A stretch of 64,000 nt of DNA. Source: Chitinophaga lutea (GTDB lineage: Bacteria > Bacteroidota > Bacteroidia > Chitinophagales > Chitinophagaceae). A program made the position numbers and the translations under genes. Numbering within the stretch: the first letter of the stretch is position 1; every line of letters begins with the position of its first letter. The notes beneath the pieces were generated by a model, which was not told the origin of the DNA, did no database searches, and was given only the letters and a program-made list of their open reading frames with translations. Location: assembly GCF_003813775.1 (NCBI RefSeq), contig NZ_RPDH01000002.1, forward strand, positions 248,001-312,000, in the 5' to 3' direction. Shown one piece after another: positions 1 through 8,665 of this stretch.

Positions 1-271
1 CCAGGCCACGGTTGATGCAGCTGTTTTCGAAGAAGGCGATATTCTTGCGGATGCGCTCTTCCTTCAGCTGTTCAACCGGGGTTTCAATACCCACCATCAC
101 GCCGCCGTATACGATGTCCTGGTGAAGCACGGCATAATGCGGATCCTGGCCGGTGCTTTCCACAAATACGCCGGTCAGCGAGCTCTGCTGCAGCCTGCAG
201 AGAAAGGATGCGAAATCAAGCGTGCCTGCGTTGAATTTCTGCGCGTCTGCCAGGAAGAGTATCTTTTTCAT
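1..271 (-). CDS. Universal stress protein-like, partial (C-terminus beyond window edge)
   Basis: The minus strand opens with ATG at 271 and stays open to the window edge, giving 90 residues that begin MKKILFLADAQKFNAGTLDF. The hydrophobic first strand after MKK, a helix, and a second strand reading LTGVFVES match the first Rossmann-like unit of UspA-fold proteins as found in Chitinophagaceae (family resemblance from memory). The later NIAFFENSCINRGL resembles the segment before the second half of the domain. Such proteins are cytoplasmic and bind nucleotides in some members, but the ATP-binding GxxGxxxxGS(S/T) motif would lie in the missing part, so nucleotide binding cannot be judged. No partner gene is visible. 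Confidence 0.65.
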   Translation of the reverse strand, partial: MKKILFLADAQKFNAGTLDFASFLCRLQQSSLTGVFVESTGQDPHYAVLHQDIVYGGVMVGIETPVEQLKEERIRKNIAFFENSCINRGL

Positions 272-478
272 GGTGGATTAATTTACCGGAAAATTACTCC
301 CGCCGCACCCCCTGGCCAATGACGGTCATCACTGGCTGCTATGACGGAAAACGGCGTAAAAATTGTTTGCCGTCACCATCCGGCGCATCCTCAAAATGCT
401 GGTTTCCAGTACATAACAACCATATCGTCCCCCCGGAGGCGGGGCAATGGGAATCATCCAGGGCGTCGCCCGCCGTCA

Positions 479-509
479 TTGAAATCGGCCCGCCCGCAGG
501 TTACTTTTA
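479..509 (+). promoter_or_regulatory. Predicted Bacteroidota-type promoter
   Basis: TTG at 479-481, a 20-base spacer and TACTTTTA at 502-509 match the TTTG/TAnnTTTG consensus with one mismatch in the -7 box. It lies about 30 bases ahead of the gene at 543. The rest of the 272-542 gap shows nothing else recognisable. Confidence 0.4.
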
Positions 510-542
510 CGGTAAACTTGTAATACGCCTAAAACTCATCCT

Positions 543-785
543 ATGGTTATCGAACAATATGCCATCAGCATCATCTACCAGAACAGGATCTGGCATTTAC
601 CCGTCACCATTGAACAGGACGGCCCCTTCGACAAAATCACAGTCGGCATCAACGGCGAGGAAGTCTACTTTGCCCGGGACGACCATGACGGGCTCATGCC
701 TGTGAGCCACCGCGACCACTTCGAGCCCCAATTCCTCTACCTGGTAGGTCTGGCTGTGCAGCAACAGCGGAAAATGTATAACTGA
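543..785 (+). CDS. Small hypothetical protein (80 aa)
   Basis: An 80-residue soluble protein with no signal peptide or membrane segment. It alternates short predicted strands (QYAISIIYQNRIWHLPVTIEQ, FDKITVGINGEEVYFARDD) with a C-terminal helix, so it is probably a small beta-rich fold. I do not recognise a family. A promoter-like element precedes it and a strong terminator follows, so it is a plausible stand-alone gene. An open frame on the opposite strand over the same bases is taken as a shadow because the plus-strand gene carries both signals. Confidence 0.6.
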   Translation: MVIEQYAISIIYQNRIWHLPVTIEQDGPFDKITVGINGEEVYFARDDHDGLMPVSHRDHFEPQFLYLVGLAVQQQRKMYN

Positions 786-803
786 CACCCGCTAAATAAA
801 AGA

Positions 804-839
804 GCCGCCTCGGTGTTTTGAGACGGCCCCATTTATTTT
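804..839. terminator. Bidirectional intrinsic terminator
   Basis: An 8-bp stem, GCCGCCTC at 804-811 with GAGACGGC at 820-827 (one G-U pair), is followed by a T-rich tract at 831-840 and preceded by an A-rich tract. It sits between the converging ends of the gene at 543-785 and the exporter gene ending at 856, so it can serve both. Confidence 0.7.
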
Positions 840-855
840 TGCATACCGGCACTGG

Positions 856-2136
856 TCAGTGAACCGGGGTATCCGCTACGCTGCTGCCTTTGATTACCTT
901 CAGCAGTTCCGGTTTTGTTTTCTTTTCCTGGTTGAATATCCTGGCAATGATAAAGATACTGAGCAGCATGCATACCGCACCGATGAGAAAATGCACGCCG
1001 GGGAAATAGAACGGCGCGGACTTCGATGTGAAATAGGCAAACGAGCCGTTCATGACCGGCGGGCCTATCACCGTGGTGAGACTCATCAGGCTGGTCAGCG
1101 CTCCCTGCAGCTCGCCCTGCTGGTTGGATGGCACATGACCGGAAATAACGGATTGCAAAGAAGGACCGCAAATACCGCCAAGGCAATAGGGGACCAGGAA
1201 GGCGAACATCATCCAGCCTTCCGTGGCGAAGGCGAACAATGCCATACCGATCGCGTATAAAGTCAACCCGGCGTAGATGCTCTTTTCATTCCCGATTTTG
1301 GGAACCACCACCCGGGTGAGTCCGCCCTGTACCGCACCCACCAGCACGCCTACAACGGCCAGCGATATGCCCACCATTTTCTCGCTCCAGCCGAAGCGGT
1401 ACTGGGTGAAAAAGTTCCAGTTGGCGTTCACCGCCTGGCTGGCGAGATAAATGAGGAAGAAGCTGATGGTGAGCCCGCCTATTTCAGGATGCTTCGTCAG
1501 GAATTTCAGGGAACCGAAGGGATTGGCCCTTACCCACTCGAATGGCCGGCGGTTCTCTTTGCTCAATGACTCCGGCAGCATAAAGTAACCGAACAGGCAA
1601 TTGAAGAGACACAATGCTGCCGCGGCATAAAACGGCGCCCTGATGCCCAGTGTGCCCAGCAACCCGCCCAATGCGGGGCCCAACACGAACCCGAGCCCGA
1701 AGGCCGCACCCACCAGGCCAAAGTTTTTGGCGCGGGTGGTTTCGTCAGGGCTGATATCTGCGATGTAGGCGGTGGCGGTCGTAAAACTGGCGCCTGTAAT
1801 GCCGGCAATAATGCGGCCGGCGAACAGCCATCCGTAGGTGGGCGACAGGGCGAGAATGATGTAGTCGATCCCGAAACCCAGCAGCGACAACAGCAGGATC
1901 GGGCGACGGCCGTACCGGTCGCTCAGGTTACCGATCACCGGCGCGAAGGCGAACTGGGTGGCGGCAAAGGCGAGCAGCAGCCACGCCCCGTAAGTACTGG
2001 CCTCATTTAGCGGAACGCCTTTCAACTCAACGATCAGATCGGCCATTACCGGGATGATCAGGCCCCAGCCCATGATGTCTATCAACAGGGTAACGAAAAT
2101 AAAGCCGAGCGCTGCTTTTTTGTTAGTGGTTTGCAT
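856..2136 (-). CDS. TetA-like MFS drug exporter (TCR/Tet family)
   Basis: A 426-residue inner-membrane protein with about 12 hydrophobic segments, the normal size for 12-TM drug:H+ antiporters. The loop between TM2 and TM3 carries motif A at residues 69-79 ([11 protein letters not shown]), and TM5 has the glycine-rich antiporter motif C ([12 protein letters not shown]). The start [21 protein letters not shown] is typical of the TetA(A/B/C)-like branch. The family exports tetracyclines or other drugs in exchange for protons, but chromosomal members are often uncharacterised, so no resistance is claimed. No TetR repressor gene is adjacent. A short inverted repeat, GTGTT-N5-AACAC at 2167-2181, lies just upstream of the start. 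Confidence 0.85.
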   Translation of the reverse strand: MQTTNKKAALGFIFVTLLIDIMGWGLIIPVMADLIVELKGVPLNEASTYGAWLLLAFAATQFAFAPVIGNLSDRYGRRPILLLSLLGFGIDYIILALSPTYGWLFAGRIIAGITGASFTTATAYIADISPDETTRAKNFGLVGAAFGLGFVLGPALGGLLGTLGIRAPFYAAAALCLFNCLFGYFMLPESLSKENRRPFEWVRANPFGSLKFLTKHPEIGGLTISFFLIYLASQAVNANWNFFTQYRFGWSEKMVGISLAVVGVLVGAVQGGLTRVVVPKIGNEKSIYAGLTLYAIGMALFAFATEGWMMFAFLVPYCLGGICGPSLQSVISGHVPSNQQGELQGALTSLMSLTTVIGPPVMNGSFAYFTSKSAPFYFPGVHFLIGAVCMLLSIFIIARIFNQEKKTKPELLKVIKGSSVADTPVH

Positions 2137-2261
2137 ATAGTTGCTTTAGGTTTTTTCAGCTTGTTCGTGTTTTTTGAACACAGCAAACTTACTATCAAAA
2201 CTTAAACAACAGGGGATGCGAATACGACATTTTTGAGGGGCGAATATGACTTTTACGGTGG

Positions 2262-3554
2262 TCAGGCTGGCTGGATATCGTAGGCAATGTACCGCCAGCG
2301 CGGATCCTGTTGTGGATCGGCGCCGCTGGAAGGATGCCTGAACAGGTACCTGTCGTCTTTGTTGCCGATGAAATACCGGCTGTACCAGTCGCTGACGATG
2401 CTCGCCTGCTGTTCGATCCCGTATTCGTGAAACGGTCTCGAAGGCGGCATTTCGTAACGGTAGCCCGCTGCGCCGCCTCCGCTGCAGATCGTTTCGGTCA
2501 ATGCCTGCACCACAAAAGCGCTGTCGCGGGAAGAATGTTCGATTTGCCAGGCGTGCACCAGCTCATGGATGAATACTTCCCCATACTTCCTTACCAATCC
2601 GCTGGGATTCATTTTTCCGATGTTGTATAAACGGGGATCGGCCATCGCGTCGGGCCCCATGTTCAGGGTAATGCTGCCGTCGGGCTCCGGCCAGACGAAT
2701 GCACGGTCATCCGCGCCGATGGTATCGGTCAGCCAGATGTTATGGATCGACGGGAGGGAACCCTTAAACACCACAGCATTCGCCCAGTCATATTCTTCCT
2801 GGTGGAGGCGGCGGCGGTTGGAGCCAATCCGCGCAACGCCCATGGCCAGCAAGGCATAAAAAGTCCCGAACGGCCCTTTCATCCACAGTACGCCCGCCAC
2901 AAGCCGGGCGCCGGTATCGAGCGAGCCGGTTGCGATCAGCGAAATGGCGCCAGCCCCGAGAAAAACGACCAGCCCCACCGTGGCGGTAGGGATAAGCGCC
3001 AGCCCGATGATCCAGTTGCCGATGAATGCCAGGCAGTCTTCCACCGTAGCCGTGATCAGGTCCGAATATGCCGTATTCGTACCGAGCCAGCTGTTGATGA
3101 ATTCATTAAAAAAAGCCGCCACGATGGGGCTGTGCATGGTTTCCTGGTAATTCTCGGTATGGCGCGTGCCGATGTGTCCGGCCTTTTTCATGAAGAGCAC
3201 TTTTCCGCTGAAGGCCGTTACCATGATTTTGATATTGTAGTCGTATGGCGCGAAATAGCTGCTGTTCGTGATCCGGCATTTCAGCCGCACGGTGCCGCTC
3301 CGGTGCAGGAATACTTCCACATTCGCCCCGAAGGAATGCCAGCCGGCGGACGATACGTATTTCGTCAGTTTGACCGTATCCCTGTCCGGCATTTCCCAGC
3401 CGCCGGCCCCGCGGTACATGGTGTTCAGCAAACCGTGCAGGCAGTGCCGCCCGGGCTGGAAACGCTGGTTCAGGGCATGAAGGGAAAAAGGCGGGTGAAT
3501 GATATCACCCGCGAGTTTTTGCCGCCTTAAAACGGCCTGTTTAACCGTCAACAT
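2262..3554 (-). CDS. Hypothetical membrane protein with HELVH zinc-peptidase-like motif
   Basis: A 430-residue protein. The N-terminal 140 residues are soluble and partly beta-rich. Residues about 178-240 are hydrophobic and could form two membrane segments. The C-terminal part holds HELVH at residues 330-334 within GEVFIHELVHAWQIEH, the pattern of a gluzincin-type zinc site. The third ligand is not certain; the glutamate in ALTETIC about 20 residues downstream is a candidate. No signal peptide is evident. It is the last of three minus-strand genes separated by 18-19 bases, so it is co-transcribed with the decapeptide-repeat protein upstream. It could be a processing protease for its neighbour or a toxin-like effector; both are inference. 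Confidence 0.6.
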   Translation of the reverse strand: MLTVKQAVLRRQKLAGDIIHPPFSLHALNQRFQPGRHCLHGLLNTMYRGAGGWEMPDRDTVKLTKYVSSAGWHSFGANVEVFLHRSGTVRLKCRITNSSYFAPYDYNIKIMVTAFSGKVLFMKKAGHIGTRHTENYQETMHSPIVAAFFNEFINSWLGTNTAYSDLITATVEDCLAFIGNWIIGLALIPTATVGLVVFLGAGAISLIATGSLDTGARLVAGVLWMKGPFGTFYALLAMGVARIGSNRRRLHQEEYDWANAVVFKGSLPSIHNIWLTDTIGADDRAFVWPEPDGSITLNMGPDAMADPRLYNIGKMNPSGLVRKYGEVFIHELVHAWQIEHSSRDSAFVVQALTETICSGGGAAGYRYEMPPSRPFHEYGIEQQASIVSDWYSRYFIGNKDDRYLFRHPSSGADPQQDPRWRYIAYDIQPA

Positions 3555-3572
3555 GATGATTGTATTTACTGG

Positions 3573-4856
3573 TTAACGTAACGCGACCAGCACGGGGATC
3601 AATCCCTGGCCATCACTGAGCCCCTGAAGCGCTTTGCCGATCACTGCCCCGAACGCCCGCAAAGGATCAACGGCTTTCATGGCGTGGCCGGGCGTGGCGG
3701 AAGTGGTGAGCAGGTCACCTTTGGCAATGGGGCCGTACCGCGCGTCGGCTTTACAGAATACCTTGCCGACCAGGGCTACCGGTTTCCGTGTTTTATCTGC
3801 GCTCTGTTTGTCGAGAATAATGCCGGGGCGGTAATTCCCCGCGCCGGATATCACACCGGCCACGCGGGTGTCGTACGCAGCGTTGCTGGTTTCAAGATGA
3901 TCGCCTTCGCCGAGGATCATCACGGTGCCGGGCTCCGCTTCATCCGCGATGTTGAAATCTTCCGCGAAGTCGGCGCCCATGCAACAGATGTCACGGTCGG
4001 CCGTGATGTTGCCCCGCACATGTACATCGCCCGTAACGAACACGCCGCCTTCGAAGAAACCCGCTACTCCTTCATGGCCGGCCTTCCTGGCGTAAATGGC
4101 CGCGCCGGTGCCGAAGGGGTTGTCGTTGTACGCCGCGATGGCGGCAGTCCTCAGAGAATTGGTCACCGCATGCATGCCTTCAAAACTTTCACTGCTGCCG
4201 TATACGCCGATGCCGGATTTGCTGTTGCCTTCCACAGCGGTGTTGCTGACGCTTTCGCCCAGTACGCCGCGGCCGGTACCGCTTTTGCCGACCACGCCAA
4301 TACCGATGCCGCGCCCGCGTTTCGGTTGCTTCAGCATCATCAGCTGCTGCGCCTGCGGCGGCAGGGCATGCAGCCGGTAAGCCGGGCCGGCATTCGGATC
4401 GAATTCCTCCGCGCCTTTGGCTATGCTGTCGTCGTCCAGCAATGCGCCCAGGTGATGCATTTCCATGTTCAGATCCACCTTGTCGAAAGGCTGGCCGAAT
4501 ACGATGGGCTCCTGGTCTTTCGATTCGCCGTACACACCGAACCATGCGCGGCTGACGCCGACAACGCCCGATGTTTTGGTGGATTCCCCGTGCACGCCGA
4601 AGCCTTCATAACTGTGGCCGTACACGCCGGTGGATTTTACCGATTCGGCGAATACGCCGGCGGACTCCCGGCTTTTTGCCAGTACGCCGTACGATGTGGC
4701 CGACTCGCCGGAAACACCCGGTCCTGCCGGATTAGCGCCGGCTACGCCCGGCTGGTCAGGCGCTGCGGATACACCTTTGACGCCTGCATATTTTTCACTT
4801 TCACCCAGTACGCCCGCTGTATCGGGCGCATTTGTGGTGCCGATTAAGTTTGCCAT
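3573..4856 (-). CDS. GVxGxS decapeptide-repeat protein with tail-fibre-like C-terminal domain
   Basis: This 427-residue protein has no signal peptide. Residues 14 to about 115 contain roughly ten copies of a ten-residue repeat of the form GVxGxSxxxx (GVLGES, GVSGES, GVFAES, GVYGHS, GVHGES, GVVGVS). A second block of four or five copies starts near residue 180. Such short-period repeats suggest a beta-solenoid. The last 150 residues (GADFAEDF..., YDTRVAGVISG, PVALVGKV, GDLLTTSATPGHAMKA) resemble the C-terminal domain of phage tail fibres and surface proteins related to Peptidase_G2/intramolecular chaperone domains, recognised from memory. It is the middle gene of a three-gene operon. Confidence 0.6.
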   Translation of the reverse strand: MANLIGTTNAPDTAGVLGESEKYAGVKGVSAAPDQPGVAGANPAGPGVSGESATSYGVLAKSRESAGVFAESVKSTGVYGHSYEGFGVHGESTKTSGVVGVSRAWFGVYGESKDQEPIVFGQPFDKVDLNMEMHHLGALLDDDSIAKGAEEFDPNAGPAYRLHALPPQAQQLMMLKQPKRGRGIGIGVVGKSGTGRGVLGESVSNTAVEGNSKSGIGVYGSSESFEGMHAVTNSLRTAAIAAYNDNPFGTGAAIYARKAGHEGVAGFFEGGVFVTGDVHVRGNITADRDICCMGADFAEDFNIADEAEPGTVMILGEGDHLETSNAAYDTRVAGVISGAGNYRPGIILDKQSADKTRKPVALVGKVFCKADARYGPIAKGDLLTTSATPGHAMKAVDPLRAFGAVIGKALQGLSDGQGLIPVLVALR

Positions 4857-4875
4857 AATGTATTGTTTTAGAGGT

Positions 4876-5499
4876 TCACAAACGGGAAAGGCCTACATCC
4901 AGGATCTGGTTGCCGGCGGCATGCAGGGCCTCCTGCAATGCAGGCACCGCCATTCCTTCGGCGGCCTGCACAAAAGAAATACCCACCGCCATCATTTCCA
5001 GTGCTGCCCAGCCGGCAGCTGCATCCGGCGGAACGGGGAAGGGGCCTTTTTTCCGGGGAATGACGATTTTCGGGGGAACAGGGCAGAGGTCGTCCGTAAA
5101 ATCCTGCACGAGGCCGGCAGCGGCCGTAGCGGCTTTGCCGGATTCCTCCGGCCGCAGCGCCACGGAAAGATCATGGATCAATAATGCACGGTCGATCACC
5201 TCCTGCGCCAGCGCGAAAGCAAATGCAATGTCGCCGGGGGGAAGCGGCTGGGGGTTCAGGGCAACCAGCGAAAGGGGGTTCCCCCAGAGATCCCATACCT
5301 GCGGATAACGCTGTGCGATCGCCCGCAGTGCGGCGCCTGCGCCGGTATAAAAAACGGATTGTTTTAACGCGCTCCGGATGATGGGCGCCCAGGGGCCGGA
5401 GGGGAGCGCGGGGTCGTCGGGATGGGGCCTGTAGGCGGCCTGCAGGGCTTGTGAGGTGAGCTGTACGGCCTGCTCCCGGGTGAATGCATGATTTTTCAT
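4876..5499 (-). CDS. Hypothetical protein with LNPQPLPPGD motif
   Basis: A 207-residue soluble, alanine-rich protein and the first gene of the three-gene minus-strand operon, 19 bases before the decapeptide-repeat gene. Residues 81-90 read LNPQPLPPGD, a proline-rich motif I have seen in bacterial hypothetical proteins without a known function. A second proline-rich stretch (PVPPKIVIPRKKGPFPVPP) lies near residues 140-160, followed by a helical C-terminus. There is no signal peptide or membrane segment. I cannot assign a role; co-transcription suggests it acts with the repeat protein and the HELVH protein. Confidence 0.55.
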   Translation of the reverse strand: MKNHAFTREQAVQLTSQALQAAYRPHPDDPALPSGPWAPIIRSALKQSVFYTGAGAALRAIAQRYPQVWDLWGNPLSLVALNPQPLPPGDIAFAFALAQEVIDRALLIHDLSVALRPEESGKAATAAAGLVQDFTDDLCPVPPKIVIPRKKGPFPVPPDAAAGWAALEMMAVGISFVQAAEGMAVPALQEALHAAGNQILDVGLSRL

Positions 5500-5534
5500 G
5501 AGAGTGGTATTAAAAGTTAACGAATCGATGATCG

Positions 5535-6254
5535 TCAGTCGCAGCTGTACTGGAACGCCCGCGTTTCGGTACTCGCGCCGGTCACCGCCGTAGCGGTGAT
5601 TACCCGCCCGTCTGCGTCAAACGTGTAACTGTATTGGGTGATCGTAGCGCCGGACTTTAGCGACTTTGCGAGGTTCCTGTTGAACACGTTCACAAATCCC
5701 TGTATCAGCAACTGGTTGATGCGGAATATATCCGCAGGCTGCACCGGCCGGTCGGTGTAATATTCGAGCGTGAGGCTTTGCGTATTGTTGGAAATGGCGG
5801 TGCAATTACCGTCCGCCCATACCGTCGCCGTTGTCACGGCCGGCTGTTTGTCTTTCTGCGAAACCTGTTTCACCAGTTCGCCCTTTGCATTGTATTCGCA
5901 GGTGATCACTTCCGAATCGAAAGTGCCGTCTGCCTTGAAGAGCTTGATCAACGCTTCCGTCGGCCGCTGCTGCGCATCCGTCTTCACAGTGGTTTGCTGC
6001 CTCATTTTACCGGACGTTAAATACGTGATCACATATCCATTGCCCGTGTAATCAAATACCACCTCATCCTGTTTGCTGACAAGGCGGCTGAGCTTCCCTT
6101 CGTTATTGTAGGAAAAGCTGTAAATGGACGTGGCTGCGCCGGAATTGACGATCATGGTGGCGGTGCGGCAATCGGCGGGGGAGGTTTTTTTGTCTTTCCG
6201 GCAGGCGCACAGCACCAGCAGGAATACAAGAAGGAGCGGGGAAAACTTTTCCAT
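5535..6254 (-). CDS. Putative lipoprotein (DUF4595-like)
   Basis: A roughly 239-residue lipoprotein. The ATG at 6254 is preferred because it puts a signal peptide (MEKFSPLLLVFLLVLCAC) directly at the N-terminus, followed by the charged RKDKK; an upstream TTG would add seven charged residues. The body holds repeated beta motifs such as YSFSYNNEGKLSRLVSK, CEYNAKGELVKQV and YSYTFDADGRVITAT. These resemble the YD-like hairpins of Bacteroidota DUF4595-type surface lipoproteins (similarity from memory). Function unknown. It lies 35 bases before the three-gene operon and could be its first gene, though the gap is larger than those inside the operon. Confidence 0.6.
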   Translation of the reverse strand: MEKFSPLLLVFLLVLCACRKDKKTSPADCRTATMIVNSGAATSIYSFSYNNEGKLSRLVSKQDEVVFDYTGNGYVITYLTSGKMRQQTTVKTDAQQRPTEALIKLFKADGTFDSEVITCEYNAKGELVKQVSQKDKQPAVTTATVWADGNCTAISNNTQSLTLEYYTDRPVQPADIFRINQLLIQGFVNVFNRNLAKSLKSGATITQYSYTFDADGRVITATAVTGASTETRAFQYSCD

Positions 6255-6536
6255 GGCCTGATCTTTTTCCAGCAAAGCTAGCCAGGGCGCAGGGGACGAT
6301 CAATGTGCCGTGCACCATAAATGCTCGCCCGAATGGCGGAAAGCGCCTCCGTTAAATGACGGAAACTGCATGAGGGGTACACGGAAAGTTGAAGAAAGGC
6401 ATTTACCACAGCGAACGGATTTTCAGCCACTTACCGCATTGGCCGTGTAAATGCCACGGCCACGCCTATATCCGCGAGCCGATTTTTCGATAACTTTAAT
6501 CACGGAAACTCATTCTTCACCCGAAAACCCCCAACA

Positions 6537-7220
6537 ATGAAAACGACCTCCATCATCCTCAATTTCGTTTTAATAGCTGTTGTGTTATACCTCGGTTTCT
6601 TCAACCGCTCCACAGCGCAACAGGCACAACAGCGCAATTGCAATATCCTCTGCGCCGATTATTCGCTCGACAACAGTTTCAGGGGCATAGACCTTCACCT
6701 GGCCAAGCTGCTGGCGGACAACTATGCGAAAGACGAAGGCAAAAAATTCATCGGCAACGGCCGCAACATGACTACCACCGAAGATGCGCGCAATGCCTGG
6801 TTCCCGCTCGAAACGATCAAACGTTTCATCTGGCAGATCGAAAGCGCGGCCTGCAAAAAGAGCTGTACGAACAAAATGCGGCTGGGCATCCGGATTTACT
6901 ACGGCAAATATCCTGACGCCAATACCATGCTGCAAACGCCGGGGCTGGCCGATGTGCAGTCGCGTTATGCCCTGCATCATACAGTGTTTATGGTGCCCAC
7001 CTTCAGCGATGGCGGCCGCGACGTCGATTTCGATCCCTGGCATTGGGGCGGCAGCGGCTGCAAACCCACGTCCATTAAAGAATACCTGGCCAACAACTGG
7101 AAAGTGCAATCACCCAACATCGCCATCCTCGCCGCCGGATATACACGGGCAGGCGATGCGCAGAACCATGGCGACATGTCACCCCCGCCTTCAGGCAGCG
7201 GCGAATTCGGAACCGAGTAA
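6537..7220 (+). CDS. Exported hypothetical protein, first gene of a sensory operon
   Basis: A 227-residue protein starting with one hydrophobic segment (ILNFVLIAVVLYLGFF), either a membrane anchor or a signal sequence, followed by a Cys-containing region (RNCNILCADYS). Further cysteines occur in AACKKSCTNK and GGSGCKPTS, which suits disulfides outside the cytoplasm. Other notable segments are IRIYYGKYPD and DFDPWHWGG. I do not recognise a family. It ends nine bases before a membrane protein gene and is followed by an overlapping kinase and regulator, so it may be the ligand-binding or output partner of that system. The 260-base gap upstream (6276-6536) holds no gene and no convincing promoter. 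Confidence 0.65.
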   Translation: MKTTSIILNFVLIAVVLYLGFFNRSTAQQAQQRNCNILCADYSLDNSFRGIDLHLAKLLADNYAKDEGKKFIGNGRNMTTTEDARNAWFPLETIKRFIWQIESAACKKSCTNKMRLGIRIYYGKYPDANTMLQTPGLADVQSRYALHHTVFMVPTFSDGGRDVDFDPWHWGGSGCKPTSIKEYLANNWKVQSPNIAILAAGYTRAGDAQNHGDMSPPPSGSGEFGTE

Positions 7221-7229
7221 GCTGAACAA

Positions 7230-7889
7230 ATGGATCATACCGTATATATCAGATGGGCGCATAATGCCTTCGAACTGATGGCCTGCATCACCGGTTTCGT
7301 GTACTGGCGGAAGCTCCGCGGCACATACTGGCAATGGTTTCCCATCTACCTCTCGCTGATCTTCGGCATGGAAATGAGCGGCAAGTATATCCGGGACGTG
7401 CTGGGCAACGTGGAATGGAACTTCGTCCTGTTCCGTTACATTTGTATCCCTTTGCAGTTCCTCTTTTACTGCTGGCTCTTCCGGCAGTACTTCAAAGGCA
7501 CGCCGGTTCGGAACAGGCCGCTGCTGGCCGCCGCTGTGTATGTGTTGAGCCTGGGCGCAGACATCGTGTTTGTGAGCGATGCCAAACTCTGGTTCTTTTC
7601 ATTTTCCTACACCGTAGGCAACGTGATGCTGCTGATATTGATCTTTACCTTTTTTATCAGGCTGGTGCGCGACGAAGAAGCGCTGCAATTCAAAACCAGC
7701 CTGATGTTCTGGGTATGCCTGGGGCTGTTGCTGTTCTACCTCGGCACCATGCCTTTCTATGGCCTGCACAACACGCTGCGCACGAAATATCCCGCCATAT
7801 TCATGGTTTATTGGTATATTCAGATCGCACTGAGCGCTTTCATGTATACATCCTTCACACTCGGTTTTATATGGAGCAGGCAGAAATGA
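7230..7889 (+). CDS. Multi-pass membrane protein in sensory operon
   Basis: A 219-residue integral membrane protein with about six or seven hydrophobic segments, among them FELMACITGFVYW, FPIYLSLIFGMEM, PLLAAAVYVLSLGADIVF, FSYTVGNVMLLILIFTFFI, LMFWVCLGLLLFYLGTM and YIQIALSAFMYTSFTLGFI. No transporter or enzyme motif is seen. Its stop codon overlaps the start of the kinase gene in ATGA (7886-7889), which implies translational coupling. Because that kinase has only one membrane helix and almost no sensor region, this protein is a candidate for the missing sensor module. Confidence 0.7.
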   Translation: MDHTVYIRWAHNAFELMACITGFVYWRKLRGTYWQWFPIYLSLIFGMEMSGKYIRDVLGNVEWNFVLFRYICIPLQFLFYCWLFRQYFKGTPVRNRPLLAAAVYVLSLGADIVFVSDAKLWFFSFSYTVGNVMLLILIFTFFIRLVRDEEALQFKTSLMFWVCLGLLLFYLGTMPFYGLHNTLRTKYPAIFMVYWYIQIALSAFMYTSFTLGFIWSRQK

Positions 7890-8665
7890 CCATATTCATT
7901 ATCCTCGCCAACCTGGTGGTGCTCATCTTTGTGGCCGGCACCATTATTTTCATCTACCAGTTCCGGCAGAAAAGAATGAAACACGATATGGAAAAAGCGG
8001 GCCTCCGCGAACGGCATCAGCTCGAACTGCTGAACACCCAACTGGCGGTGCAGCATGAAACCATGCAGCATATAGGGAGCGAGATACACGACAGCGTAGG
8101 GCAGAAACTGACGCTGGCCGTACTTTACGCCCGCCAGCTGGTGCAGGGCCGGCAGTTCCCGGAACTGGAAGAAAAGGTGGAACGGATCGGCGACATTGTC
8201 AATGAGTCGCTGGAAGAATTGCGCCAGCTTTCCCGCACGCTCAACAACCCGGCGCTGTCGCAAAACGACCTGGTGGCACTCCTGCAGCAGGAATGCAGGC
8301 AGGTGAACGCAGCCGGCATCTGCCACGCTTCGCTCGAGGTGAATACCCCAACTATCCATGTGGCGGCATCCGTCAAAAACATGCTCTTCCGCATCGTGCA
8401 GGAGTTTATGCAAAACAGCCTCAAACATGCGCAGTGCAAACGGATCCATATCGGTGTGCAGCTGGCTGACGGCCTGCTCATCGAAGCCACGGACGACGGC
8501 AGGGGATTCGACACCAGCCAGCCGCCGCGCGGCATCGGCCTCGACAATATGAAACGCAGGGCGCTGCAAATCGGCGCCGTACTGGGGCTGCAAAGCAGTC
8601 CGGGCAACGGCACCCGCCTTACCCTGCAATTACCAGCAGACAAAATGGAACCCGCTTCAAAATGA
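7886..8665 (+). CDS. NarL/DegS-type sensor histidine kinase
   Basis: A 259-residue kinase. The ATG at 7886 is chosen because the longer open frame from 7334 runs through the membrane-protein gene in another frame and lacks coherent domains there. Residues 3-24 form one membrane helix, followed by a coiled-coil linker. The HisKA_3 phospho-acceptor is His68 in SEIHDSVGQ. The HATPase_c domain has the N-box Asn177 in QNSLKHA and the G1 box DDGRGFD at 203-209. It autophosphorylates and should pass the phosphate to the regulator encoded immediately after it. There is no periplasmic sensor domain, so the stimulus must come from a partner, most likely the preceding membrane protein. Confidence 0.85.
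   Translation: MTIFIILANLVVLIFVAGTIIFIYQFRQKRMKHDMEKAGLRERHQLELLNTQLAVQHETMQHIGSEIHDSVGQKLTLAVLYARQLVQGRQFPELEEKVERIGDIVNESLEELRQLSRTLNNPALSQNDLVALLQQECRQVNAAGICHASLEVNTPTIHVAASVKNMLFRIVQEFMQNSLKHAQCKRIHIGVQLADGLLIEATDDGRGFDTSQPPRGIGLDNMKRRALQIGAVLGLQSSPGNGTRLTLQLPADKMEPASK

Noticed and set aside
856..2136. Calling the MFS gene an acquired tetracycline-resistance determinant
   Set aside because: Family motifs fit TetA, but no TetR, transposon or resistance context is present; many chromosomal relatives have other substrates.
2742..3530. 262-codon plus-strand frame
   Set aside because: Composition is of the Arg/Pro/His-rich kind seen in shadows of high-GC genes; the minus-strand HELVH gene has a coherent protein.
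3573..4856. Short DNA repeats resembling a CRISPR or minisatellite
   Set aside because: The periodicity is 30 bases because of the ten-residue protein repeat; units vary and have no spacer structure.
7334..7885. N-terminal extension of the kinase gene
   Set aside because: It overlaps the membrane-protein gene in another frame with no domain, and the ATGA junction at 7886 gives a natural start.
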